64,000 nt of DNA, from assembly GCF_010820565.1 (NCBI RefSeq), contig NZ_JAAIJQ010000010.1, positions 1-64,000 on the forward strand, in the 5' to 3' direction. The notes under the pieces are model-generated. The model ran no database searches, was not told where the DNA came from, and saw only the letters and a program-made list of their open reading frames with translations. Positions within the stretch are counted from its first letter, which is position 1; each line of letters opens with the position of its first letter. The translations under genes were made by a program, and so were the position numbers. This DNA comes from Thiorhodococcus minor. Lineage in GTDB: Bacteria; Pseudomonadota; Gammaproteobacteria; Chromatiales; Chromatiaceae. Shown here in pieces: positions 8,864-17,554 of this stretch.

Positions 8864-9024
8864 TTGGACGCCCCCCCCGCCGGGTGGATGAGCGGGAGCG
8901 AAATCCACCTGGCGCACCGCCGGCGTCGCCTGAAAGCGCAAAGCGATCTGGCGACCTCGGCGCGAGGCTCGGTGGACTGCGCTTTCGCTTGTCCACCCTA
9001 GGTGTGGAGATTGCTTTGTCTGGC

Positions 9025-12000
9025 TCATGCGTGGTTGCCGCTCCCTGGTTTGATCGCGCTGCACAGGCTGGCGTAGAGGGTGTGCGCCCAGGCGGCGAAG
9101 GCGTCCACGTCCAAGGCCTCGAAGCTGTCGTAGCAGCGGCCGAGGTAGTCGCTGTATTGAACGTCTTGCTCGAAGGCTTGTGCCGCTCTGTACCAGGCCT
9201 TTTCCAAGTCCAGCCCTTCTTCTAGGAGAGGGCCTTCCTCCGAGAGACCGCTGGGGCCGCCGTTGTCGAGCCAGGCCATGGCGGCACCCAGGCTCACCGG
9301 CAAGGGGCGCTGCATGCCTTGCCACCAGGCGAGGAGCAGCTGCTCGAGCGCGGCACGCGCGGCTTCGGCCTCGAGGGGCTCGAAACGCGCCTCGCCCGAG
9401 GGCGTGAGCAGACAGGTGGTCACCGGCTGACCGCCGAGCTGGGCCGCGAGGTGCAGGAGCCAGGGCCGAATGGCGTTGCGCCACTGGTACTTGCGGTTCT
9501 TGGTCAAGCCGCTGGTCTGCAGCAGCACCTGTCCCAGACCGCTGTCGCTTTCACGCAGATCCAGGATGCTGTCCTCCAGGCCCAGCACCTCACCGCTCGG
9601 GACGGCGACCTGCAGCCGGACGGGCACGGGCTGCTCCAACGGCCGCGGCCACTCGGCCAGCGCCGCGCTCCAAGCTTGGTGCAGATCGGGCAGCCCCTCG
9701 GTCAGCCCGCCCCCCATGAGCCCGCCGAAGGGTCCTTCGAGCAGGCGGCCCTGGGCCTGGAGCCGCTGGATCCCGGCGCGCAGCCGGGCATTCAGCGCCT
9801 CCTCGCCGAGCCCTGGCTCGAAGGCTTGCGCCATCAGCACGTCCTTGATCTGCCAGGCGCCCAGCCCGTCGAGCCTGAAGGTCTCGACATCGGGCAGGAC
9901 GGCGGACTCCTCGGGCGCGGGGACGCTCAGGCGCTGGTTGAAGAAGGCGTCGACGGGCGACTTGAGGAAACGGAAGAGTCTGCCGATGTCGATCGGGCCT
10001 TCTGGAAACCACGGCGGAAGCGGCTCAACGGCCGGCTCGGACGCGGACTGGGCGCCATGGACCTGGCGCCACTCCGAGGCATAGGTGAAGAGACGCTCTG
10101 GGCGCCCCGGGGTGAAATAGAGGCGGCTGAAGGGTTGGAGCGGGTGCGCAAGGGTGAGCTCGTCGACCAAGGATGCACCCGGGCTCGTCGAGCACCACCC
10201 GGCCGCGATGTGATCCCTCAGCTGCCCGACCAGGACGGACGGCGGACGCAGGCTGTTGTCGCGGATGCTGCGCCCGACCCAGCTGATGACCAGCTTGTCG
10301 CGCGCCGAGAGCAGGGCCTCCAGAAAGAGGTAGCGGTCGTCCTCCCGGCGCGAGCGGTCGCCGGGGCGGTAGTCGTTCGCCATGAGGTCGAAGTCGGGCG
10401 GACGGCGGTTGCGCGGGTAGTCGCCGTCGTTCATGCCGAGCAGCCAGATCTGGCGGAAGGGGATGGCCCGCATCGGCATCAGGGTCGCGAAGTTGACCGA
10501 GCCCGCGAGGAAGCGCTGCGTCAGGCTGGGCTGGTCGAGCGCGGGGAGCAGGGCCGCCTGCACGACGTCCAGCGGCAGGGCCTCGGCGTCGAGGCCGCCG
10601 CAGGCGCAGTCGGTCAGCCATTGCGCGAGCGCCTGCTCGACCTGGGCGATGGCCAGGGCGTCGGCCTCGCCGGCCTCGGCGAAGGCGTCGTCGAGGAGCT
10701 GGGAGATCAGGGCGGCCCAGTCGCGCGGTGTGCGTGGCGACTGCAGGGCCTGCCAGTAGTGCTCGAGCATGTCGAGCAGCTGGACCAAGGGGCCGACCAA
10801 GGCGGCCTCCAGTCCGCCGACCTCGTCATAGGGCTCGACGCCCCGCCAGGCCCCAGCGCCACCCGCCGCGAAGCCGAGCAGCATGCGCCTCAGGCCGAAG
10901 CGCCAGGTGCATTGCTCCAGGCCTTCCGGCAGCCCGAGACTGGCGCGCTGCTCGGCGTCCAGTCCCCAACGGATGTTGGCCCCGGAGATCCACTGGCGCA
11001 GCCGGGGGAGGTCCAGCTCCTCGATGGCGAAGCGCTGGCGCAGTGCGGGGATGTCCAGGAGGTCCAGCAGCTCGCTGACCGCGAAGCGGGCGCCGGGCAG
11101 GCTCAGCAGCGCCTCGAGCCCGATCAGCAGCGGATTGCGCCTGCGCTGCCCCTGGTCGGAGATGTTGAAGGGGATGCGACGCGGGTCGTCGGGGCCGAGC
11201 CGCCCGAAGACGGCCTGGATGTGCGGCGCGTAGACGTCGATGTCCGGCACCATGATCAGCAGGTCGCGCGGCTGCAGGGGGCTGCCCTGCTTTGCCGACT
11301 GCGCGAAGGCGTCCAGTAGCTGGTCGTGCAGGATCTCGACCTCGCGCTGCGGGCCGTGGGCGACGAGGAATTCGATGCTGCGGTCGGTGCTGGGGTCGAT
11401 GCGCGCCCCCAGGGCCTGGCGCTCGTGGAGCGGCCGCAGCGCAAGGATGTCGTCCTGGAGCTGCTGCAGCAGGGTCCGGTCGCCCGGCGAGTCGAAGAGG
11501 TCGATCGACAGCTCTTGCGCATCAAAGGCCGCTTCGTAGCGCTCGCGCTCATCGTGCTCGTCGAGCAGACGGATGTAGTCGCGCCCCTGCTTGCCCCAGG
11601 CCGCGAGCAGCGGATGGCCGTGCAGATGCAGCTCGGTCTCGTCCAGGGCCTCTGGGACCTTGCGATCCGGATTGCGGCGGTAGGCCTGCCGGAAGAGGTC
11701 GCGGCCCTCGATGATGTCGCCCCAATAGTGCTGGCTGGGGTTGAGGACGAAGAGCATGACCTGCGCATGGTGCGAGATCGCCTCCAGCACCTCGAGCATC
11801 TGCCGTGGCAGCGAGGAGATGCCGAAGACGATGATGCGGCGAGGCAGCGCGACCGAGGCGCCTGGAGCCGCGGCGGCATCGCGCAAGGCCCGCAGAAAGG
11901 CCTGGTGCACCTCGGCCCGACTGGCGAAGCTCAAGGGGTCCGCTTCCAGGCCGGCTTCCGCCGCGACGTCCGCCGTGAGGATGCGCCAGAGCGCCGGCTG

Positions 12001-12606
12001 CCAGGTCTGTGCCTCCGGGAGCGGCTCGTCCTTGCCGCTCGGTCGGATCAGCACATCCCGGCCCGAATGCCAGGCCTCCAGCCAGTCGGCGCGATAGACC
12101 TGATACTGGTCGAAGAGGTCCGCGAGGCGCTCGGCGAGCTGGTAGCGGCGACGCGGCTCGTCGTCGCCGTCGAGAAAGCCGCGCAGCGGGGCCAGGCACT
12201 GCGTGAGACCGGGCTCGGCGGTCGGCTGATCGCTCGATAGATCGCCCAGCAAGCGATAGAGCCGCCAGGTGAGGGGCGCCTTGTCGAAGGGCGAGGACTC
12301 GGGCAGCTCACCGAGGACGCCGCGATAGGCCTGCCAGATGAAGCGCGCCGGCAGCATGACTTGCACGGCGGCGGCGATTCCGCAGCCGCCGCTCAGGTCG
12401 TCACCCGGGTCGGCGGCGAGGGCGAGCTTGAGCCATTGGGCGATACCATTGCTCTGGACGAGAATCACCTCGTCTTCCAGCGGCGCCAGCGGATAGCGCC
12501 GCATCCAGGTGACCATGAGGCTGCGCAGATCCTCCAGGCGATTGCCCTGGATCAGCATGAAGCCGGTCGGCCATTGGGTGACGGCATCCTTCAGTTGAGC
12601 AGGCAA
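9025..12606 (-). CDS. recC: Exodeoxyribonuclease V subunit gamma (RecC)
   Basis: RecC is the scaffold and Chi-recognition subunit of RecBCD, built on a catalytically dead helicase fold. The sequence shows the family start GNRLEDLRSLMVTWM, VILVQSNGIAQWLKL, the mid-protein DLLIMVPDIDVYAPHIQAVF, and IWLLGMNDGDYPR. A TTG start at 12606 is preferred because AAAAGGAG lies 6 nt upstream, giving 1193 residues. A longer TTG start at 12651 and an ATG at 12558, closer to the usual RecC N-terminus, are alternatives. It is first in the recC-recB-recD order typical of gammaproteobacteria. The vanZ-like gene ends 54 bp upstream and may be co-transcribed. The last codons lie within unit 3 of the tandem repeat. 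Confidence 0.93.
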   Translation of the reverse strand: MPAQLKDAVTQWPTGFMLIQGNRLEDLRSLMVTWMRRYPLAPLEDEVILVQSNGIAQWLKLALAADPGDDLSGGCGIAAAVQVMLPARFIWQAYRGVLGELPESSPFDKAPLTWRLYRLLGDLSSDQPTAEPGLTQCLAPLRGFLDGDDEPRRRYQLAERLADLFDQYQVYRADWLEAWHSGRDVLIRPSGKDEPLPEAQTWQPALWRILTADVAAEAGLEADPLSFASRAEVHQAFLRALRDAAAAPGASVALPRRIIVFGISSLPRQMLEVLEAISHHAQVMLFVLNPSQHYWGDIIEGRDLFRQAYRRNPDRKVPEALDETELHLHGHPLLAAWGKQGRDYIRLLDEHDERERYEAAFDAQELSIDLFDSPGDRTLLQQLQDDILALRPLHERQALGARIDPSTDRSIEFLVAHGPQREVEILHDQLLDAFAQSAKQGSPLQPRDLLIMVPDIDVYAPHIQAVFGRLGPDDPRRIPFNISDQGQRRRNPLLIGLEALLSLPGARFAVSELLDLLDIPALRQRFAIEELDLPRLRQWISGANIRWGLDAEQRASLGLPEGLEQCTWRFGLRRMLLGFAAGGAGAWRGVEPYDEVGGLEAALVGPLVQLLDMLEHYWQALQSPRTPRDWAALISQLLDDAFAEAGEADALAIAQVEQALAQWLTDCACGGLDAEALPLDVVQAALLPALDQPSLTQRFLAGSVNFATLMPMRAIPFRQIWLLGMNDGDYPRNRRPPDFDLMANDYRPGDRSRREDDRYLFLEALLSARDKLVISWVGRSIRDNSLRPPSVLVGQLRDHIAAGWCSTSPGASLVDELTLAHPLQPFSRLYFTPGRPERLFTYASEWRQVHGAQSASEPAVEPLPPWFPEGPIDIGRLFRFLKSPVDAFFNQRLSVPAPEESAVLPDVETFRLDGLGAWQIKDVLMAQAFEPGLGEEALNARLRAGIQRLQAQGRLLEGPFGGLMGGGLTEGLPDLHQAWSAALAEWPRPLEQPVPVRLQVAVPSGEVLGLEDSILDLRESDSGLGQVLLQTSGLTKNRKYQWRNAIRPWLLHLAAQLGGQPVTTCLLTPSGEARFEPLEAEAARAALEQLLLAWWQGMQRPLPVSLGAAMAWLDNGGPSGLSEEGPLLEEGLDLEKAWYRAAQAFEQDVQYSDYLGRCYDSFEALDVDAFAAWAHTLYASLCSAIKPGSGNHA

Positions 12607-12660
12607 GTGGATCTCCTTTTCTCGGACCGGCCGGACCAAACTCTGGGCCAAGAGTGTAGG

Positions 12661-13071
12661 TCAAGAGTCCCGGCCCCGCAGCCAGCCCACGCCAAGCGGA
12701 CCAGCGGACTCGCCTCGACCCTTGAGCCACAACCGTTCGGCGGCCAGGCGCAGCAGGACATAGAGCCCGATCCCCAGGGCGTCCGCCAGGAGGTCGAGCG
12801 AGGAAAACTCGCGAAACGGCAGCCCGCGCTGGACCAGCTCGATCAGAAGCCCATAGGCCAGCAGCCATCTCCAGCGCGGCAGCTCATAGCGTCTGCCCGG
12901 CCAGCCGATATCCGCCAGCCACGCCATGACGAAGAAGGCGAGCAGGTGGTTGCCCTTATCGTATGAGAAGCCTGGGGGTGTCTCTAGCGGCGCGAAGGCG
13001 AGATAGGCCACAGCCAGGACGCAGATCGCCAGGGCAGTCTTGGCGAGGGGTCTAAACAGTCGTGACAACAA
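12661..13071 (-). CDS. VanZ-like family membrane protein
   Basis: This 136-residue protein has about four predicted membrane segments, at roughly residues 10-27, 41-55, 68-80 and 93-108. VanZ-family features include DKGNHLLAFFVMAWL and the region from LIELVQRGLPFREFSSLDLLADALG. VanZ was named for teicoplanin resistance, but most members have no known role. A TTG start at 13071 with AGGGGA 6 nt upstream is used. An in-frame TTG follows at once, so the exact start is uncertain. It reads toward recC and may share its transcript. Confidence 0.75.
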   Translation of the reverse strand: MLSRLFRPLAKTALAICVLAVAYLAFAPLETPPGFSYDKGNHLLAFFVMAWLADIGWPGRRYELPRWRWLLAYGLLIELVQRGLPFREFSSLDLLADALGIGLYVLLRLAAERLWLKGRGESAGPLGVGWLRGRDS

Positions 13072-13162
13072 GGGTGATCCCCTAGCCGGAAGGCTCTATC
13101 TGCGTGTCAGACAATCACCGAGAGTCGGCCTTGATGGTCGGATAGGCCGCTCGCTCGATCGC

Positions 13163-13221
13163 TGGGAGCGGCGCCTCCCCGCGACCGAGTGGTCATCGCG
13201 CCAGGGCGGCGCTGCCACGGC
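13163..13221. repeat. REP-like inverted doublet in the 13072-13438 intergenic region
   Basis: Two arms, GGGAGCGGCGCC near 13165 and GGGCGGCGCTGCCACGG ending near 13220, face each other across about 12 bp like a REP doublet. A single related copy lies at 16757-16782. The rest of this 367-bp gap holds a diverged CGCAAAG-type repeat near 13303-13328 and GC-rich inverted segments after 13380, possibly a terminator. No gene is seen. Confidence 0.5.
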
Positions 13222-13438
13222 GACCGGGCGGATGGCCGGCGAGTGGTGGAGCCGGTGAAGGCGTGGTCAGGCTGAGCAACATCCGCTGCACAACGCATTG
13301 AAACCCTTCGCGCTCCTCGCGGTTCAAGCGCTCTCTTCGGGTTGATCGGCCTCGCCGCGCCCTCTCAGCGGGGAGGGACGAGGCGCTGCGGGGCGGAGAC
13401 GCCCGCCCCGCCCCCAAGCCCCCCAAAGCCCATGGGCC

Positions 13439-16369
13439 TCAGTCGGCCAAGGGGCCGAGCAGGCCAGGGATGGACGCGATGGCCGCGTCCCGGGTCGCCG
13501 CATCTGCCGTGACGTTGAGAAGCACGTCATAGCCGGCCTGACGGAGCGCCGATTGGTCATCGAAGGACAGTTGGTTGTAGCTGATCCCGTTCTCGGCCTG
13601 GTATCGGGCGAAGGCGAGACCGACCTGGACGCGGTTGCCGAAGCGTTGCATGTCCTCCTGCGCCTCAGGACTCGGATTGGCCCAGCCGCCGTTGATGAGG
13701 GCGTTGATCATCTGGTCGCGCGAGACGCGCCCGGACTGGAGCTCCGCGAGCCAGTAGTCGTAGCCCTGGGAATCGGCGCCCCGACCGAAGATGTTGCGGT
13801 AGAGCGCATCGATGAAGGGACCGAAGCCCGCGCTCTCCGGGTACTGCGCCTGCACCAACGGCTGATCGAAGAAGCTCTGCGCTACGGTATCTGGCGTCCA
13901 GGCGACGACCGTCTGGATCTGGTCGACCCAGTACTGCAGGCCGTCGTTGTCAGGCGCATAGCCCATGGTGGCGATATAGATCTCGGCGACCTGCCATGGC
14001 GTATCGCGCTCGACCGGCGTGTCGCCGCCCTGGAAGCTGGCGGACACGCTGCGCGCGGCGGCCATGTCGAGGCTGCAGGTCGGGTTGGCCCCAACGCAGT
14101 CTCCGCTCCAGCCCGTGAAGCTGGCGCCAGTGCCGGGCTCCGCCGCCAGCGTCACTGCTGTGCCAGCGAGGTAATCGGCCCCGCAGGCGCCCGGGCAGAG
14201 GATTCCGGACGGCGCGCTGGTGACCGTGCCGTTACCGGACACGGCGACCTGCAGCCGAAAGGCGTCCGCCGGCGCCGGCTCGTCGACGATCGTTCCAACT
14301 GGGAAGACATATTCGGCACGCGAGCGTGCGGTGCTGTCCGACACCGTCGCGTCGAAGAAGACGAGACTGCCGGGCACGACGTCGGCGCTAACGACCGGCG
14401 GCAAATCCACCTCCTCGAGGCCGGTTGCAGCGAAGCTGCCGAAGGTCCAGGCAGCCCACTCGCGCGTATCGCAGTAAGCGTTGCCGAATGCCTCACAGCC
14501 GCCCTCGTCACTGATGAAGTCGTTCCTCAAGGCATCCAGGTACTCGGGGTAGCGCAGATGCAGCATGACGTGCGAGCGCGCGAAGCTGCTCAGGCTTTCG
14601 ACCGTCAGCCAGGTATCCAGTGTGTCGCCCGGCTGCGCCGCGAACTCGGGGTCGCGCACCTCGATGATCGACCGCAGGGGCACCTCGGACGCGACGCGGC
14701 TGACCATGTCGTCCCGCACCTCCGGGCGCCCCGCGCCCGTCAGGCGAGCCTGACTTGCGAGCAGGCTCCCGAGCGGCGCAGCCGGGTCGACCGTGAGCAA
14801 TACCCGGCGCTGGGCCACTTCGCTGGCGTCGAGGGCACCCAGGTCCCAGACGAGCCGATCGCCCTGCAACAGCCCACCGCCGGAGACCGAGTCGAGGCCG
14901 GTATGCGGCGGCAGTGGCAGCTCGAGCCGCAGGCCGGTGGCGGAGGTGGAGGGCTGGCTGTTGCTGGCACTAATATCCAGCGTCAGAGTATCGCCCGGCT
15001 GAACCGGATCCCGGGCCTCGGCCACGGCCAGTTCTAGCGAGCTCTCGCCGACCAGTATGGTGCGCCCTGACTCGACGTGCAGGCCGCTGCTGTCGGTCGC
15101 GACTGGGCGCAAGGAGACGAGCGCGCCGGCCATGGCGTCAGAGGCGATGTTAGGCGGCAGGGTGACGGTGACGCCGGCGCCCGCCGCCAGGTCACCGAGG
15201 CTCCAGGTCGCCCACTCCATGGGGTTGCAATAGGCGTTGCCGAACGCGCTACAGGTCCCGTCGTCACTGATGTAGGCATTGCGCAGATCCGCGAGCCCGA
15301 GGGGGTAGCGGAGCCTTAGCGTCACGTCCGATCTTGCAAAGGCGCTCACGTTCGAAACCGTCAGGGCGAGTCGGGCGAGCTCGTCGGGTGCCGCGGGATC
15401 GGGCGCGGCCTCGACGGCCAGCCGCAGCGGCGCCTCGGCCTCCACCCGCGTCAGCTCGCGAATCACGCTGTCGGTCTGGGATGCGGCGCTCAGCCTTGCC
15501 TGCGCCTCAAGCGCTGTGCCCGGCGAGACACTGGCGTCGACCGCGACGACGACTTCTTGGCGCCCACCTTCGCCGGGACCCAGCGTGCCGAGCGCCCAGC
15601 GCACGTAGCCATCTGCGTAGATACCGCCGCCAGAGGCGGAGACGAGCGAGACAGCAGCGGGAAGCTTGAGTTCCAGCTCCGCGTCGGTGACCTGGGCGGA
15701 GGCCTTGCTGTGCCCGTAGGACAAGCGGTAGCTCAGGTCGCCGCCCGGCTGCACGGGCTCGATCGCCTCGGTGACCGCCAGCTCTAAGGCCCGGTCCGCG
15801 ACCACCGGCAGGACGTAGCTCGCGCTGACGAGACCACCAGAGCTGTCCGTCACCTCGATGCGGGCAAAATCGACCGCAGAGCCCGACGGGACATCCGCGA
15901 GCACGCTTGGCGGCACGGTGACCGTGCGGCCCTCGCCCGCGCGCAGCGTACCTAGACTCCAAGCGAGCGTTTCGTTAGGGTCGCAATAGACGTTGCCCGG
16001 CGCACAGACGCCTCCGTCACTCGCGAAACGATAGGCGAGCGCGCTCAGCTGCTCAGGGTAGCGCAGGCTCAGGACGACATCGGAGCGGTCGAAGGTATCC
16101 GTGTTGGTAACGGTCAAGGCCATCATAAAGCTCTCGCCTGGCTCGACCGGGTTGGGCGTGACGGCGGTGGCGAGCGTGAGATCCGCAAGCGCGACCCGAG
16201 ACAAGCAAGCCGCGGCCAGGAGCACGGCGACGCCTCTGGCGAAGCTGATCCGAGACGGAGACGGCCGCGGGCGAGACAACGACGGCGCCATGCGACGACG
16301 CCGACCACCGGGTGGCGCCGAGCCATCGACCACAGAGCGGCCCGCGTAGAGGAAAGGTGTGCGATCCAT
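13439..16369 (-). CDS. Large exported Ig-like (DUF11-type) repeat protein with DUF4214 C-terminus
   Basis: This 976-residue protein is predicted to be secreted. The signal-like hydrophobic stretch ends at about residue 62 (ALA), so the ATG at 16291 (MAPSLSRPRP) could be the true start. Five DUF11-like beta-sandwich repeats of about 125 residues follow (about 63-690) in an alternating pattern. Repeats 1, 3 and 5 carry a Cys pair in motifs such as CSAFGNAYCNPMEW, and repeats 2 and 4 share LELAV-EA-(D/E)PVQPGG/D and lack the pair. Next comes a bacterial B-repeat-like domain (about 705-775) with paired Cys and FTGWSGDC. Last is a DUF4214 domain (about 785-976), often seen in S-layer or large surface proteins. 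An adhesin or surface role is inferred. It is flanked by intergenic gaps and has no operon partner. Confidence 0.75.
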   Translation of the reverse strand: MDRTPFLYAGRSVVDGSAPPGGRRRRMAPSLSRPRPSPSRISFARGVAVLLAAACLSRVALADLTLATAVTPNPVEPGESFMMALTVTNTDTFDRSDVVLSLRYPEQLSALAYRFASDGGVCAPGNVYCDPNETLAWSLGTLRAGEGRTVTVPPSVLADVPSGSAVDFARIEVTDSSGGLVSASYVLPVVADRALELAVTEAIEPVQPGGDLSYRLSYGHSKASAQVTDAELELKLPAAVSLVSASGGGIYADGYVRWALGTLGPGEGGRQEVVVAVDASVSPGTALEAQARLSAASQTDSVIRELTRVEAEAPLRLAVEAAPDPAAPDELARLALTVSNVSAFARSDVTLRLRYPLGLADLRNAYISDDGTCSAFGNAYCNPMEWATWSLGDLAAGAGVTVTLPPNIASDAMAGALVSLRPVATDSSGLHVESGRTILVGESSLELAVAEARDPVQPGDTLTLDISASNSQPSTSATGLRLELPLPPHTGLDSVSGGGLLQGDRLVWDLGALDASEVAQRRVLLTVDPAAPLGSLLASQARLTGAGRPEVRDDMVSRVASEVPLRSIIEVRDPEFAAQPGDTLDTWLTVESLSSFARSHVMLHLRYPEYLDALRNDFISDEGGCEAFGNAYCDTREWAAWTFGSFAATGLEEVDLPPVVSADVVPGSLVFFDATVSDSTARSRAEYVFPVGTIVDEPAPADAFRLQVAVSGNGTVTSAPSGILCPGACGADYLAGTAVTLAAEPGTGASFTGWSGDCVGANPTCSLDMAAARSVSASFQGGDTPVERDTPWQVAEIYIATMGYAPDNDGLQYWVDQIQTVVAWTPDTVAQSFFDQPLVQAQYPESAGFGPFIDALYRNIFGRGADSQGYDYWLAELQSGRVSRDQMINALINGGWANPSPEAQEDMQRFGNRVQVGLAFARYQAENGISYNQLSFDDQSALRQAGYDVLLNVTADAATRDAAIASIPGLLGPLAD

Positions 16370-16756
16370 TCGAAGCTACCCCACTATGTAGACGCAGCAG
16401 ATGGTGACGAGCCACAAACCGACGCGGACGACTGGCGAAGCGAGGAAGCGCGGCCGAGCCGAGACGAGCACGTAATGATTTCATTGGCTCGTGCCCCCGA
16501 TAAGGCGCACCTGGCGGGCGAAGGATGTACAGCAATCACTCTCTGGTGCTGCTTTCTGTCCTTTCCGCCTTCGTGGCTCGACGGCTGCCGTCAATGGCGA
16601 CAGGCGTTGCCGGCCCTTATCGATGAGTGCCGAGTATAGACATCGAGCACGAGAGGTGAAAACTGTACGAATTGGGGGTGATTAGCCGGTCTTGCGGCGG
16701 GCGCACGAACGCCCTGCCGACAGCGGCACCATGCTGTCGCCGCGACCTGACGCCCG

Positions 16757-16782
16757 TCGCGCCGGGGCGGCGCTCCCACGGC
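16757..16782. repeat. Single REP-like element in the 16370-16790 intergenic region
   Basis: It matches the right arm of the doublet at 13163-13221 with few differences (GGGCGGCGCT core). The remainder of this 420-bp gap, between the start of the DUF11 protein and the end of the CIA30 remnant, shows no gene, RNA or clear promoter. Confidence 0.45.
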
Positions 16783-16790
16783 AGCGGACC

Positions 16791-17190
16791 TCAGTCGTCG
16801 CCCCGATAGAGCGCTACCCGCGCCACGCAGAGCTCAGCTGTGAAGGGCCGGCCGATCGCGACCAGACCGAGGCGGCGCAGCCGATCCCGTCGCAAGGGCT
16901 GGTCGATGCGGTGGGGCGCGAAGTCGCTGAAGGGGAGAAGGAGCCGCCGCCACTGAGGCTCGGCCGAGAAGCTCGCGCGGTAGGCCTGCCAGGGCAGCCG
17001 GGTGTCTGTGGTCCGCAGGTGGGCATTGTAGCGCTCGCCGTTGCCGAAGACCTCGATCTCCAGACCGGCGTAGCTGCTGGCATCCAAGGCTTCGCCATCC
17101 GCCAGGTCCAGGGCCATTTGGACGAAGCCGCCGTTGTTCTCCGTGCTCACCTCAGCCTGCATGCACGGGCAGGGCTGGCCGTCTCGCTCC
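16791..17190 (-). pseudogene. CIA30-family protein, C-terminal part, cut off by transposon
   Basis: The reading frame encodes the C-terminal two thirds of a CIA30 (NADH:ubiquinone oxidoreductase intermediate-associated protein 30) family protein. Family motifs include EVSTENNGGFVQMAL, NGERYNAHLRTTDTRLPWQAY and RLGLVAIGRPF. The N-terminal third lies 3.9 kb away at 21100-21201 on the same strand, beyond a Tn3-family element. Joining the parts across the 5-bp duplication GCCTC gives an uninterrupted frame (...GRRLEA-ERDGQPC...). Bacterial CIA30 proteins have no settled role. This copy should be inactive unless the element excises precisely. Confidence 0.8.
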
Positions 17191-17195
17191 GCCTC
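17191..17195. repeat. Left target-site duplication (GCCTC) of the Tn3-family element
   Basis: The 5 bp GCCTC directly precede the outer left end of the element and recur at 21095-21099 after the right end. Five bp is the usual duplication length for the Tn3 family. Confidence 0.75.
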
Positions 17196-17211
17196 CGAGT
17201 CTGATCAGGAT
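17196..17211 (+). repeat. Surrogate left end of the transposon
   Basis: The 16 bp CGAGTCTGATCAGGAT match the genuine repeat end at 15 of 16 positions and then diverge completely. It borders the 5-bp target duplication and therefore served as the actual left boundary of the last insertion. Confidence 0.65.
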
Positions 17212-17517
17212 GCCGCCACGCCGCCCGTCGGCACCGTCTTTCCCGGGTGCAGCCGGGGCCGGATAGTCGGCCGGCCGGGTGGAGAAGCTGCAGTTCTCGC
17301 CCACTACAAGCTCGCGGGCGTGGATGTGCAGCTCGGTCCCCGGGAAGGCTATGGCCATCTGCAGCGCGACGCTGTCGGCAACGATGGTCAGCGTCTTCAT
17401 CGCCCGGCCGTCGAGCGCGGTGGCAAAGGCGCTGCCGCGAGCGATCACCAAGGCCGCGGCGGTGACCGTGACCTCCTCGTCCGCACTGCCGGCGCCTTTG
17501 GTGGTGACGCTGTAGTA
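17212..17517 (-). pseudogene. Unrecognised gene fragment carried by the transposon
   Basis: One minus-strand frame is open through the whole segment from the inner inverted repeat to the surrogate end. It contains a patterned stretch with KTLTIVADSV, FPGTELHIHARELVVGE and PADYPAPAAPGKDGADG. The alternating hydrophobic pattern suggests a beta-helix or other repetitive beta protein, but I do not recognise the family. It is open at both ends with no start context, so it is an internal piece of a larger gene in which the transposon formerly sat. Confidence 0.55.
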
Positions 17518-17554
17518 CGGGTCTGATCAGGATACGTGCAAATTTTAGTAATCT
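17518..17554 (+). repeat. Left terminal inverted repeat of the Tn3-family core
   Basis: It pairs with 21058-21094: the first 21 bp are identical, then AAATTT, AG and AATCT blocks are shared with three single mismatches. The toxin stop codon (17545-17547) lies inside it. Confidence 0.85.

Larger units (their letters stand above)
8392..9027. repeat. 245-bp tandem triplication across the recC/recB junction
   Basis: The units start at 8392, 8637 and 8882, exactly 245 bp apart. Units 1 and 2 are nearly identical over their full length. Unit 3 is diverged on its distal side and runs into the genuine recC 3' end. Read on the minus strand, each unit contains a recC 3' tail with stop codon, a GGGTGGA-type palindrome and a G-rich ribosome-binding region. 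Units 1 and 2 are joined to their neighbours by a recB-like start. This is what tandem duplication of the segment from the recC tail to recB codon 13 would give. Confidence 0.85.

Noticed and set aside
8392-9027. Tandem repeats as a CRISPR array
   Set aside because: The units are 245 bp, identical throughout with no variable spacers, and contain gene ends. No cas gene is nearby.
9319-11319. 666-codon plus-strand open frame opposite recC
   Set aside because: It is a shadow of the codon pattern of recC in GC-rich DNA. The translation is rich in Gln, Arg, Glu and Gly with no domain, and the minus-strand gene is certain.
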